Part shown: positions 8,294 to 16,294 of the stretch, one piece after another
Layout of the letters: the number at the start of each line of letters is the position of its first letter
How positions within the stretch are numbered: position 1 is the stretch's first letter
Assembly: GCA_944381185.1 (NCBI GenBank)
Contig: CALWKE010000001.1
Span: forward strand, 62,001 to 126,000
Reading direction: 5' to 3'
Length of the DNA: 64,000 nt
Source: an uncultured Clostridia bacterium
Lineage (GTDB): Bacteria; Bacillota; Clostridia; Christensenellales; UBA1242
Notes under the pieces: generated by a model
What the model was told of the DNA's origin: nothing
The model's input: only the letters and a program-made list of their open reading frames with translations
Databases searched by the model: none
Program-made: the position numbers and the translations under genes

Positions 8294-8311
8294 AAGGCGA
8301 TTTCTCGCCTT
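8294..8311 (-). terminator. Terminator after the RluA-family gene
   Basis: Stem AAGGCGA/TCGCCTT (7 bp) with loop TTTC, three bases after the stop codon; the minus strand continues into TTTAATTTTTAT. Confidence 0.75.
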
Positions 8312-8314
8312 CTA

Positions 8315-9025
8315 TTAGTCTTCATAATTTGTTTTTAATGAAAGATATTTTTCAAGTTTAAACTCGTTCCAAGCAGACATATCTTCCGGTGGATAAACTC
8401 TAAAAATTAGTTTTTGTTTAGAAACTGGGTGAACAAACGAAAGTTCCACAGCATAAAGATTAAGCATAACCTTTGGCATATTTTCGCCACCATACTTTTG
8501 GTCACCATAAACTGGGCACTTTATGCTTTGCATTTGAACTCTAATTTGATGCCCCCTTCCTGAATATAATTTTACTTTAACAAGTGAATGATTTGTTTCT
8601 TTGTTATACTCTAAAAGTTCGTAGTCAAGTTCAGCACGCTTTGCCCCCGTTGTTGCCTGTGGAACAATTTTAACAGTGTTTGTTCGCTCATCTTTTTTTA
8701 AGTAACTCACAATTTTGCCCTTTGCATCTCTTGGTCTTCCGCAAACCACAGCAAAATATGTTTTATCAAACTCACCATTTCGAAGTTGTTCTGAAAGCCT
8801 GCCTGCCGCCTTGCTTGTTTTTGCATAGACGATCGCACCACCTGTTGGTCTGTCAAGCCTGTGCACAACGCCAAGATAGGCATCTCCTGCCTTATTATAC
8901 TTTTCAACCAAATACTCTTTAATTTGAGTGTAAAGGTCTTTATCGCCTGTTTCATCTGGCTGACTTGCCACACCCTGTGGCTTGTTAACAACAATAATAT
9001 GATTGTCTTCAAATAAAATATCCAT
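8315..9025 (-). CDS. RluA-family 23S rRNA/tRNA pseudouridine synthase
   Basis: A 236-residue pseudouridine synthase of the RluA/RluD family. It shows IIVVNKPQGVASQP, the catalytic HRLDRPTGGAIVYAKT loop with the active-site Asp, and SGRGHQIRVQM...GDQKYGG. There is no N-terminal S4 domain, so it is the short type. The target uridine cannot be predicted. The ATG at 9025 follows GGAGAA by six bases and comes two bases after the preceding methyltransferase gene; the longer frame overlapping that gene was rejected. Together with its neighbour it forms an RNA-modification operon ending in a terminator. Confidence 0.9.
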   Translation of the reverse strand: MDILFEDNHIIVVNKPQGVASQPDETGDKDLYTQIKEYLVEKYNKAGDAYLGVVHRLDRPTGGAIVYAKTSKAAGRLSEQLRNGEFDKTYFAVVCGRPRDAKGKIVSYLKKDERTNTVKIVPQATTGAKRAELDYELLEYNKETNHSLVKVKLYSGRGHQIRVQMQSIKCPVYGDQKYGGENMPKVMLNLYAVELSFVHPVSKQKLIFRVYPPEDMSAWNEFKLEKYLSLKTNYED

Positions 9026-9027
9026 AA

Positions 9028-9891
9028 CTATTCTCCAATAAAAAGTCCACTTGTTCCACAAGGAAGGTTTATTCCTTCTTCTGTTGGAAGGCAAAGTTCA
9101 TAAACTTCAATTTTTCCTTTACATTTCTCACCAACAGTGAGTTTAAGTATATTTTCAAGCACTGTTGCTCCCAGCCCTGTTGTGTAACTATTAATAAGCA
9201 CAAATAATGGCTTATCAACCAAAACTTCGGTGCAAAGTTTAACAAAATCATGAAGATTATCTTCAAGTTTCCAAACTTCACCATGAAGCCCTCTGCCATA
9301 ACTTGGTGGGTCCATAATGATTGCATCATATTTATGCCCACGCTTAATTTCTCTTGTAACAAATTTTGTGCAATCATCAACAATATAGCGAACTGATGCA
9401 TCTTGAAGCCCTGAAAGTCTAATATTTTCTTTGCACCTTTCAACCATATTTTTAGCAGCATCAACATGACACACACTAGCCCCTGCCGAAGCACAAGCAA
9501 CAGTCGCACCACCTGTGTAACCAAACAAATTTAAAACATTAATTGGTCTGTTTGCATTTTTAATTAGTTCAATCATTCTATCCCAATTATATGCCTGTTC
9601 AGGAAAGAGCCCCGTGTGCTTAAACCCCATTGTTTTAAGTGAAAATTTCAAATTTTTATATGATACCACCCAGTCATCTGGCGTGTTTTTCAAATATTGC
9701 CAATGCCCACCACCCGTTTCACTTCGATGATACCAAGCATTAATATTTTTAAATTTAGAAAGAGGTTTTTTTGCATGCCAAATAACTTGAGGGTCAGGAC
9801 GAAGCAAAATAACACCCTTCCAATCCTCAAGTTTTTCACCATCACCAGTTGCTATAATTTTATAATCTTTCCAATCTTTTGCTAATCTCAT
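9028..9891 (-). CDS. RlmI/RlmK-like SAM-dependent methyltransferase
   Basis: A 287-residue class I methyltransferase resembling the RlmI/PF10672 group of rRNA cytosine/guanine methylases. Seen: VLNLFGYTGGATVACASAGA (motif I), VCHVDAAKNMVERCKENI, VDDCTKFVTREI, and the DPPSYGRG motif IV that is characteristic of this group. It lacks an N-terminal PUA domain, unlike RlmI itself, and instead has about 90 residues including ILLRPDPQVIW and WYHRSETGGGHW. The substrate is probably rRNA but is not determined. Upstream gene of the pseudouridine synthase, gap two bases. GTGAG is the likely SD. Confidence 0.85.
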   Translation of the reverse strand: MRLAKDWKDYKIIATGDGEKLEDWKGVILLRPDPQVIWHAKKPLSKFKNINAWYHRSETGGGHWQYLKNTPDDWVVSYKNLKFSLKTMGFKHTGLFPEQAYNWDRMIELIKNANRPINVLNLFGYTGGATVACASAGASVCHVDAAKNMVERCKENIRLSGLQDASVRYIVDDCTKFVTREIKRGHKYDAIIMDPPSYGRGLHGEVWKLEDNLHDFVKLCTEVLVDKPLFVLINSYTTGLGATVLENILKLTVGEKCKGKIEVYELCLPTEEGINLPCGTSGLFIGE

Positions 9892-9900
9892 AATATCTCA

Positions 9901-10620
9901 CTAATAATTATCAAGCACAGTGTTAAGGTCAATTAAGTCCGCACTAACAATAACGGCTTGTGCTTGCTCGGTATAATTTCCATTTTCGGTTAAGATAACA
10001 CTTGAAAGTTTTCTGTTTTGCTGAAACATATAAAGCAAATTTTCAACAGTTAAGCTTATTGGTGCAACTTCATAATGACTTGTTTCAGTAAAAATATCCA
10101 AACATTTTGAAACTTCTTCATTAATAGAATCATCAATATCTTTGTTTTGAGAAATAAATTTGCCAACTGCATCAATAATCATCTTTCTGTTGATAACGCC
10201 AACAATTGTTCCCTCAATATAAACAGGCACAACAGAAAAGCCTGATTTTGACATTTCAACAACAACATCTTTAAGTTTTGTTTCGCCTGAAACTGAAAAA
10301 ACATTTCTTGGTTTAATGCACTCAATAACCCTTGGTGGAGTGTTGATTAACCTTGCAATTTTTTCAAGTTTTTCAACAACGTCAACATTTGGTTCAGCAA
10401 TAATTTCATCACTGCTTCTGTGAACAATAGCATTTCGAAGCCTTCCATAATCAATAAGGTCTTCTTCAAACTTTTTAACAACAGTGTTAACCGTTGCAAC
10501 CTTTCTTATCATATCTGAAAAGGTCAAGTTTCGCTTAATTGAATAAATATCACGAAGCCCTTGGTCAAGCCTGTTATATGCTGCAATAAATCTATTGGCG
10601 TTTCTGTTTTTTTCTTCCAT
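9901..10620 (-). CDS. HEPN-like domain fused to paired CBS domains
   Basis: A 239-residue protein. Residues about 85-235 form two CBS motifs (Bateman module), e.g. VSGETKLKDVVVEMSKSGFSVVPVYIEGTIVGVIN and a second copy with NGNYTEQAQAVIVSADLID; such modules bind adenine nucleotides. The N-terminal 75 residues are helical and contain YGRLRNAIVHR, an exact match to the RNxxxH form of the HEPN ribonuclease signature. The mix suggests a nucleotide-regulated RNA-binding or RNase-like protein, but whether the HEPN part is active is unknown. SD GAGAGGAT. It sits nine bases upstream of the methyltransferase gene, and thus heads the RNA-modification operon. Confidence 0.75.
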   Translation of the reverse strand: MEEKNRNANRFIAAYNRLDQGLRDIYSIKRNLTFSDMIRKVATVNTVVKKFEEDLIDYGRLRNAIVHRSSDEIIAEPNVDVVEKLEKIARLINTPPRVIECIKPRNVFSVSGETKLKDVVVEMSKSGFSVVPVYIEGTIVGVINRKMIIDAVGKFISQNKDIDDSINEEVSKCLDIFTETSHYEVAPISLTVENLLYMFQQNRKLSSVILTENGNYTEQAQAVIVSADLIDLNTVLDNY

Positions 10621-10680
10621 ATAAATCCTCTCAAACTAATAATAACAAAACTTTGCAGTTTTTCAAAATAAATTATGCGA

Positions 10681-11607
10681 CTATTCGCCCATTTGTCCAC
10701 CAGATTTCTGTTTTGCTATAATTTTTCCCGCTTCGTTTATTCCATCAACAAGCCCACGATTATTTTTTTGAGTTAAAAGAATAATATCACCACTTGAATA
10801 GTCCAATATCTTTTTCTTTTCATTTTCAGGCAAAAACTCAAAATTGCCGGGGTCAACAAGTTTCATTCTTTTGCCTGACCTTGTGTCTATTAAAGAAAAA
10901 GTTTCACCCTTTGCCTCTGCAAATTCTCTCATAATTTCAGGAGTGACCTTTTGAGCACGCTTTGGTCTGATAAAAATTTTAGACACACCTTCAGGTGTTT
11001 CAATTTCCTTCATAGGATAGTCATCTTTAATATTGTCACCTGCAAATAAAATAAATTTACAAGTATCCCTTTTAGGGTCAACAAAACTCATAATTCTTTC
11101 AACGCTTTCTCTCTTTTTAAATTCGGGTGAAAGCCTAATTTTTAACGCCTTTTCATCAAATGGTACCCTTGTATAGGTCTCATATAAATTATTGGCAAAA
11201 GGATTAATTTTATAAAAAACATCGTTATCACGATAAATCAAATATTTAAAATATTTTTCACATGACCTGTCATAATAGTTTTTAATCTGTTCTTCATTAA
11301 AATTAGAAAGGTGTGGATTATCAAGAAACGTCATATATAAGTCATTAAATATGCCCGTTTCATTATTTCCATCAACAATATTAGAACTAGCATTGGTTAT
11401 AACACAAATAACAGGCGTTAGCCCCGTCAATTTCTCGAATTCTACAAGGGCCTTCGTTAGTCTTGCTCTTTGTGTTCTAAACCAAAACATATAATTTTGA
11501 TCACTATAATACCAATTTGAATCATATTCATTTTCATAGTCAACCAAAGTATTATTAAAATCAATAAAAAACATCATTTCGTTTGGCTTTAATCTAAAAC
11601 TATCCAT
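10681..11607 (-). CDS. HAD-superfamily-like protein
   Basis: A 308-residue cytoplasmic protein with haloacid dehalogenase motifs: motif I MFFIDFNNTLVDY (nucleophile Asp present, but the second Asp of the usual DxDxT is Asn), motif II ICVITNASS, and motif IV FILFAGDNIKDDYPM (GDxxxD). A cap-like insertion of about 100 aromatic/charged residues lies between motifs I and IV, and a basic C-terminal tail follows (IRPKRAQKVTPE). The Asn change in the general acid/base position suggests altered or lost phosphatase activity. Function is not assignable. SD AGGGGAA; an extended -10 TGTTATAAT lies at 11628-11633. Divergent from the SRP RNA gene. Confidence 0.65.
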   Translation of the reverse strand: MDSFRLKPNEMMFFIDFNNTLVDYENEYDSNWYYSDQNYMFWFRTQRARLTKALVEFEKLTGLTPVICVITNASSNIVDGNNETGIFNDLYMTFLDNPHLSNFNEEQIKNYYDRSCEKYFKYLIYRDNDVFYKINPFANNLYETYTRVPFDEKALKIRLSPEFKKRESVERIMSFVDPKRDTCKFILFAGDNIKDDYPMKEIETPEGVSKIFIRPKRAQKVTPEIMREFAEAKGETFSLIDTRSGKRMKLVDPGNFEFLPENEKKKILDYSSGDIILLTQKNNRGLVDGINEAGKIIAKQKSGGQMGE

Positions 11608-11627
11608 AATTCCCCTTTATTCCGTTC

Positions 11628-11635
11628 ATTATAAC
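11628..11635 (-). promoter_or_regulatory. Extended -10 promoter of the HAD-like gene
   Basis: TATAAT (minus strand, 11628-11633) preceded by TG one base away; a weak -35 (TTTATT) lies 16 bp upstream. Confidence 0.5.
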
Positions 11636-11677
11636 ACAAAATTAAACTCAATAAAATACATTTTCTAAATCTTTTGC

Positions 11678-11705
11678 TTGATTTTAAGCGAAATTATGAT
11701 ATAAT
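11678..11705 (+). promoter_or_regulatory. Promoter of the SRP RNA gene
   Basis: TTGATT (11678-11683), 16-bp spacer, TGA-TATAAT (11700-11705); predicted start at 11711-11712, where the RNA's closing helix begins. Confidence 0.75.
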
Positions 11706-11710
11706 ACATT

Positions 11711-11983
11711 TGTGCCAAACTAAATGGGGAGCTGGTAGTGCCCTGTAACCTGAGATCTACCATAGCAGGATTGACCGCACTTCTAGGGGTATGGTATGGA
11801 AGGTTGCACCAAGCAAGCAGTGTTGATATTAAGGTCCCAAGCAATAGAACTTTGTGAACCGTGTCAGAGCCTGACCGCAGCAGCACTAAACAAAATCTTC
11901 TATGTGCCTTGGGGTAGCTTTAAAGGAGCCGGCTACTTGGTTACCACTTCGGTGCTGTATCACAAAAAGTGTGTTTGGCACAT
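11711..11983 (+). ncRNA. ffs: Signal recognition particle RNA, large bacterial type
   Basis: About 270 nt. The 5' part carries the Alu-domain signature of Bacillus/Clostridium SRP RNA: GGGGAGCTGGTAGTGCCCTG, CCATAGCAGGATTGA, and TTCTAGGGGTATGG. Helix 8, which binds Ffh, is present as GAACCGTGTCAGAGCC...GCAGCAGCACTAA. The ends close by pairing GTGCCAAAC with GTTTGGCAC and run straight into TTTTTTT, so the closing stem doubles as a terminator. The apical loop of helix 8 is not the usual GGAA tetraloop (see findings). The SRP directs membrane and secreted proteins to the translocon. No protein reading frame is likely here despite open frames on both strands. Confidence 0.92.
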
Positions 11984-12000
11984 TTTTTTATTATAAAAAT

Positions 12001-12027
12001 AAGGTGTTATGTTTCGCATAACACCTT
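12001..12027. repeat. Palindromic repeat, copy 2
   Basis: Perfect 11-bp arms AAGGTGTTATG and CATAACACCTT around TTTCG, flanked by AAAAAT and ATTTT. It follows the SRP RNA and lies between convergent genes. The rest of the gap (12028-12172) is AT-rich with no gene or clear signal visible. Confidence 0.85.
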
Positions 12028-12172
12028 ATTTTATTTGAATTTAAATCAAATTCAAACAAATCAACTCTTTATAACGAATATAAGTGTTCAATTAAATATT
12101 TGTTTGTAATTATAAAAAAATCTTATTTATCAACACTTTATTTTATAGAAAATTCTATATTATTGTATTAAT

Positions 12173-12206
12173 AAAAAAGGATAGCCACTGCTACCCTTTT
12201 ATTTTT
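12173..12206 (-). terminator. Terminator of adhE
   Basis: On the minus-strand RNA, AAAAGGGUAGC pairs with GCUAUCCUUUU (one G-U pair) around AGUG, followed by a U-rich tract. Confidence 0.75.
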
Positions 12207-12217
12207 AATTTGATTTT

Positions 12218-14836
12218 CTATTTTATATCCTTTCCAAATGTTCCATAGAAAGCATTAAGATAAATTTGTTTAAGTTCGCTAACAAGTGGATACCTTGGAT
12301 TTGCACCTGTGCATTGGTCATCAAATGCTTTAAGACTCATATCATCAAGAGTTGCCAAAAAGTCTTCTTCACTAACATTATATTCAGCGATTGTTCTCTT
12401 TATTCCAACTTTTTCTTTAAGTTCGTCTATAGCCTTGATTAAGTTTTCAACTTTTTCAGCATCATCATTTCCACCAAGCCCAAGCATTTCAGCAATTTCA
12501 GCATATCTTCTTTGGGTTTTTGGGTGGTCATATTGTGGGAATGTTCCCATTTTTGCTGGTGCTTCACTTGCATTAAAACGAATAACATCATCAATAACAA
12601 GTGCATTTGCAATGCCGTGTGCAATATGGTGGAACGCCCCAAGTTTGTGTGCAAGTGAGTGGCAAACACCTAAAAATGCATTTGCAAACGCAATACCAGC
12701 CATAGTTGCAGCATTTGCCATCTTTTCTCTAGCCTCATAATCAACCTGACCATTTTCGTAACATCTTGGAAGATATTCAAAAATAATTTTAATTGCTTGA
12801 AGTGCCAAGCCGTCAGTATAATCAGAAGCCATAACTGAAACATAAGCCTCTAAACTATGAATAAGAGCATCAATACCAGATGCAGCAGTGAGCCCCTTTG
12901 GAGCACTCATCATCATATCGGTATCAACAATAGCCATTTTTGGCAAAAGTTCATAGTCAGCAAGTGGATACTTTATACCTGTTTCGTCGTCAGTTATAAC
13001 TGCAAAAGGTGTAACTTCTGAACCCGTTCCCGAACTTGTTGGAATAGCAATAAAATATGCCTTCTCGCCCATTTTTGGAAACTCATAAATTCTCTTTCTT
13101 ATATCACTAAATCTCATCGCCATGTCAGCAAATTCAACTTCTGGGTGTTCATATAAAACCCACATAATTTTGCCAGCGTCCATTGCAGAACCACCACCGA
13201 TTGCAATAATGCAATCTGGTTTAAAACTTCGCATAAGTTCAGCACCCTTCTTTGCACATGAAAGTGTTGGGTCAGATGGAACATCAAAGAACACTTGATT
13301 ATCAATATCCATTTCATTCAATCTTTCAATAACCGGTTTAACATAACCATTATTAAATAAGAATGAATCTGTAACAACAAAAACTCTTTTTTTGTTTAAA
13401 ACTGTTTTAAGCTCATTAAGAGCAACTGGTAAGCAACCACGCTTAAAATAAACTTTTTCTGGAAGTCTTAACCACAACATATTTTCCCTCCTAATTGCAA
13501 CTGTTTTAATATTTAGTAAGTGCTTAACACCAACATTTTCTGAAACAGAGTTACCACCCCAAGTTCCACAACCAAGAGTGAGTGATGGTGGAAGTTTAAA
13601 GTTATAAAGATCACCAATTCCACCAAAAGCAGAAGGAGTATTAATCAAAATTCTACAAGTTCTCATCTTGTCTTCATAATAAGCAAGTTTTTCTTGTTCT
13701 GTTGCAACATTGATATAAAGCGAAGATGTATGACCATAACCCCCTTCTTTAATCAATATTTTTGCATTTTTGATAGCATTTTTAAATGTGTCATATTTAT
13801 AGAATGCAAGCACTGGTGAAAGCTTTTCTTTTGCCAAATTTTCTTCATCTGCATCATAATTTGTAATTTCAGCCATCAAAATCTTTGTTCCAACAGGAAC
13901 ATTAATTCCAGCATATTCAGCAATTGTTGTTGCTGACTTACCAACTATTTCAGCATTTAATGCTCCATTTTCTTTAAACATAACCTTTTCAAGTTTCTGT
14001 TTTTCTTCATCATTTAAAAAATAACAATTTCTTCTAATAAATTCTGCTTTAACTTCATCATAAATAGTTTCATCAACCAAAACTGCTTGCTCTGACGCAC
14101 AAATCATACCATTGTCAAATATTTTTGAATGAATGATTGAGTTAACTGCAAGCAAAATATCAGCCGAACCATCAATAATTGCAGGTGTGTTGCCCGGTCC
14201 AACACCAATGGCAGGTTTACCTGAACTATAAGCCGCCTTAACCATAGATGGTCCACCTGTTGCAAGAATAATATGACAAGACTTCATTGCAAGTGAAGAT
14301 AACTCTAAAGTTGGCTCATCAATCCAACCAATAATATCTTCAGGAGCCCCTGCTTTAACAGCAGCATCAAGCAAAAGTTTAGCCGTTTCAATTGTGCACT
14401 TTTTAGCCCTTGGGTGTGGACTTATAATAATGCCATTTCTTGTTTTCATTGCAAGAAGCACTTTAAAAATAACTGTTGATGTTGGGTTTGTTGTTGGAAC
14501 AATAGCCGCAACAATTCCAATAGCATCAGCAACTCTTGCATAGCCATAAGCCTTGTCTTCTTCAATAATTCCAACCGTTTTTTCATTTTTATATTTATTA
14601 TAAATATATTCGGAAGCAAAATGATTTTTAATAACCTTGTCTTCCATAACACCCATTTTGGTTTCTTCATAAGCCAATTTTGCAAGTTCAATTCTATGTT
14701 CATTTGCAGTCATGGCAACTGCTCTAAAAATCTTATCAACTTGTTCTTGAGTATAAGTTGAAAATTTCTTTTGAGCTGCTCTAATTCTTTTAATATTCTC
14801 AAGTAAAGTTTCTTCGCTATTAACATAAATTTCCAT
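12218..14836 (-). CDS. adhE: Bifunctional acetaldehyde-CoA/alcohol dehydrogenase
   Basis: AdhE reduces acetyl-CoA to acetaldehyde and then ethanol with two NADH, regenerating NAD in fermentation; it assembles into spirosomes. The 872-residue length is standard. Residues 1-about 440 are the aldehyde dehydrogenase half with the catalytic Cys in GMICASEQAV and the NAD-binding GVGPGNTPA. Residues about 450-870 are the iron-dependent alcohol dehydrogenase half: GGGSAMDAGK, AIPTSSGTGSEVTPFAVI and the metal-binding CHSLAHKLGAFHHIAHGIANAL. SD GAGGTG. Monocistronic, with its own terminator. It marks an anaerobic, ethanol-producing metabolism; I saw no convincing Rex operator upstream. Confidence 0.97.
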   Translation of the reverse strand: MEIYVNSEETLLENIKRIRAAQKKFSTYTQEQVDKIFRAVAMTANEHRIELAKLAYEETKMGVMEDKVIKNHFASEYIYNKYKNEKTVGIIEEDKAYGYARVADAIGIVAAIVPTTNPTSTVIFKVLLAMKTRNGIIISPHPRAKKCTIETAKLLLDAAVKAGAPEDIIGWIDEPTLELSSLAMKSCHIILATGGPSMVKAAYSSGKPAIGVGPGNTPAIIDGSADILLAVNSIIHSKIFDNGMICASEQAVLVDETIYDEVKAEFIRRNCYFLNDEEKQKLEKVMFKENGALNAEIVGKSATTIAEYAGINVPVGTKILMAEITNYDADEENLAKEKLSPVLAFYKYDTFKNAIKNAKILIKEGGYGHTSSLYINVATEQEKLAYYEDKMRTCRILINTPSAFGGIGDLYNFKLPPSLTLGCGTWGGNSVSENVGVKHLLNIKTVAIRRENMLWLRLPEKVYFKRGCLPVALNELKTVLNKKRVFVVTDSFLFNNGYVKPVIERLNEMDIDNQVFFDVPSDPTLSCAKKGAELMRSFKPDCIIAIGGGSAMDAGKIMWVLYEHPEVEFADMAMRFSDIRKRIYEFPKMGEKAYFIAIPTSSGTGSEVTPFAVITDDETGIKYPLADYELLPKMAIVDTDMMMSAPKGLTAASGIDALIHSLEAYVSVMASDYTDGLALQAIKIIFEYLPRCYENGQVDYEAREKMANAATMAGIAFANAFLGVCHSLAHKLGAFHHIAHGIANALVIDDVIRFNASEAPAKMGTFPQYDHPKTQRRYAEIAEMLGLGGNDDAEKVENLIKAIDELKEKVGIKRTIAEYNVSEEDFLATLDDMSLKAFDDQCTGANPRYPLVSELKQIYLNAFYGTFGKDIK

Positions 14837-14983
14837 ATTCGCACCTCACTATCACATTTTATACAAATATTGCGTTTTTGTCTAATAAATTTAATTAAAA
14901 TCAATCATTTTAACCATGATTTATCAAATTTTAAGCAACTTGCTTATTTTATATTTACCGTACTTGAACTTTTTAAACAAAAT

Positions 14984-15009
14984 AAAAAGACATAAAATTA
15001 TGCCTTTTA
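14984..15009 (-). terminator. Terminator of spo0A
   Basis: Minus-strand RNA AAAAGGCAUAA/UUAUGUCUUUU (one G-U pair) followed by UAUUUU, four bases after the stop codon. Confidence 0.75.
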
Positions 15010-15013
15010 TAAT

Positions 15014-15766
15014 TTAAACATCAAGCAACATCTTGTCTGCAACAAGTGCAATAAATTCACCATTTGTTGGCTTTTCATTATTTGAGTAAACAGTTAATCC
15101 AAAGATGTTATTAATATTTTCAATCTTTCCCCTGTTCCAAGCAACTTCAATTGCATGCCTAATGGCTCTTTCAACTTTTGATGCTGAAGTATCAAAACGC
15201 TCGGCAATTGAAGGATAAAGTTTTTTTGTTATTGAATTAATTATATCAGGGTTTTCCATAGCAAGTTTTATCGCTTCTCTTAAAAATTGATAGCCCTTTA
15301 TGTGTGCAGGAATACCAACTGTAATAAATATATTAGTAATCTTTTCTTCAATTTCTTTATCTGTATTTTTTGAAATTGTTGAACTTATCTGTTCACTTTC
15401 AACAAGGTCTTTAACTCTTTTTGAAAGCACATCAAGGTTTGCAGGCTTAAGCATGTAATAGTCAACGCCCAAACTCATTGCTTTTTTTATAAATGTGTCA
15501 CTTGAAAGTGCTGAAAGAACAATGATTTTAGTATTTTTATTTAAATTTTTAATTTCTTCAATAACTTCAAAGCCATCAACTTCAGCAAGCACTAAATCTA
15601 AAATAACTAAATCATAGTTTTTGCTTTTAACAAGTTCAATTGCTTTAAGCCCACTTGAAGTTTTATCAATCGTAGCTAAATTGTTTTCTTTGGTAAGTTT
15701 TTCTGAAATAAGATTTGCATCTTCTTCGTTTTCATTAGCAATTAGTAAATTAATACTTCTTTCCAT
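15014..15766 (-). CDS. spo0A: Sporulation master regulator Spo0A
   Basis: Spo0A is the response regulator that, when phosphorylated, triggers sporulation and other stationary-phase programmes by binding 0A boxes. The receiver domain (1-120) has the phospho-acceptor in LVILDLVLAEVDG, with NENEED acidic pocket and the conserved MLKPANLD Lys. After a linker, the Spo0A-specific effector domain reads GIPAHIKGYQFLREAI, LYPSIAERFDTSASKVERAIRHAIEVAW and NEFIALVADK-like GEFIALVADKM. The ATG at 15766 has SD AAGGAAG; the 14-codon longer frame was rejected. 250 residues, close to the usual 260-270. Its presence indicates a sporulating ancestry, though no other sporulation-stage gene except spoVG is in this window. 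Confidence 0.96.
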   Translation of the reverse strand: MERSINLLIANENEEDANLISEKLTKENNLATIDKTSSGLKAIELVKSKNYDLVILDLVLAEVDGFEVIEEIKNLNKNTKIIVLSALSSDTFIKKAMSLGVDYYMLKPANLDVLSKRVKDLVESEQISSTISKNTDKEIEEKITNIFITVGIPAHIKGYQFLREAIKLAMENPDIINSITKKLYPSIAERFDTSASKVERAIRHAIEVAWNRGKIENINNIFGLTVYSNNEKPTNGEFIALVADKMLLDV

Positions 15767-15844
15767 AAAAACTTCCTTGAATTTATTTTTTCTGCAATTT
15801 TGCAACAAAAAAATTTTAGCATCTTTTTGGTCTTTTTAGCAAAG

Positions 15845-15850
15845 ATTATA
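15845..15850 (-). promoter_or_regulatory. spo0A promoter -10 box
   Basis: TATAAT on the minus strand, with a weak TTAATT 16 bp further upstream; predicted start near 15838. Confidence 0.5.
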
Positions 15851-15889
15851 CATTTATAGAATGTAGAATTAAGGAAAAAAATAAAATAT

Positions 15890-15908
15890 TTTGTCGAATT
15901 TTGTCTAA
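15890..15908 (-). promoter_or_regulatory. Tandem Spo0A-binding boxes upstream of spo0A
   Basis: TTTGTCGAA (15890-15898), identical to the 0A-box consensus, and TTTGTCTAA (15900-15908), one mismatch, spaced ten bases start to start. They sit about 50-70 bases upstream of the predicted spo0A transcription start, at the end of the preceding gene. Autoregulation is the natural reading. The boxes read as given on the plus strand. Confidence 0.75.
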
Positions 15909-15916
15909 TAGAATGG

Positions 15917-16186
15917 TTACTTTGCTGTTAAAACAAACCAACGCATATCATCATTAAGGCATAACACCTTAAATCTGCCATCAATAACACAGTAATATTT
16001 AGTGCAATGTTCGCCAATTTCAGCAACAAATTGTCGCCTTACATCGGTGACCTTTTGAATAATAAACTCCCTTCCGTCCTCCCAAATTATCTTTTGTGGA
16101 AAAACTAACCTATTGGGGCTCATATCAGCAATCACACGCAAAAATATTTTATTGCTTTTATATGTTTCATTTTTTCCTTTTTCCAT
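15917..16186 (-). CDS. Small conserved protein of the WEDGR family, copy A
   Basis: An 89-residue protein of unknown function. It contains PQKIIWEDGREFIIQKVTDV, then YYCVIDGRFKVLCL and RWFVL, which aligns with the 77-residue protein at 55912-56145 (same P..I.WEDGR.F.I.K..D.R pattern, same Y.C.I and WFV). It looks like a small beta-rich domain. No signal peptide or membrane helix. The ATG at 16186 has SD AAGGAAA; the longer frame would begin in unlikely sequence. It sits just upstream of spo0A. Confidence 0.7.
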   Translation of the reverse strand: MEKGKNETYKSNKIFLRVIADMSPNRLVFPQKIIWEDGREFIIQKVTDVRRQFVAEIGEHCTKYYCVIDGRFKVLCLNDDMRWFVLTAK

Positions 16187-16251
16187 AATATTTCCTTGCA
16201 TAAATATATTATAGAACATTTGTTCGATATTGGTCAAGAATAAATTTGCAC

Positions 16252-16274
16252 AAAAAAATGGCAACTTATTGCCA
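16252..16274 (-). terminator. Terminator of the zinc-ribbon coiled-coil gene
   Basis: Minus strand TGGCAA-TAAG-TTGCCA followed by TTTTTTT. Confidence 0.8.
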
Positions 16275-16294
16275 CTTTCTATAATAAAAATATT

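Noticed and set aside
11665..11996. Open frames on both strands over the SRP RNA
   Set aside because: They coincide with the RNA, lack an SD and are explained by its structure.
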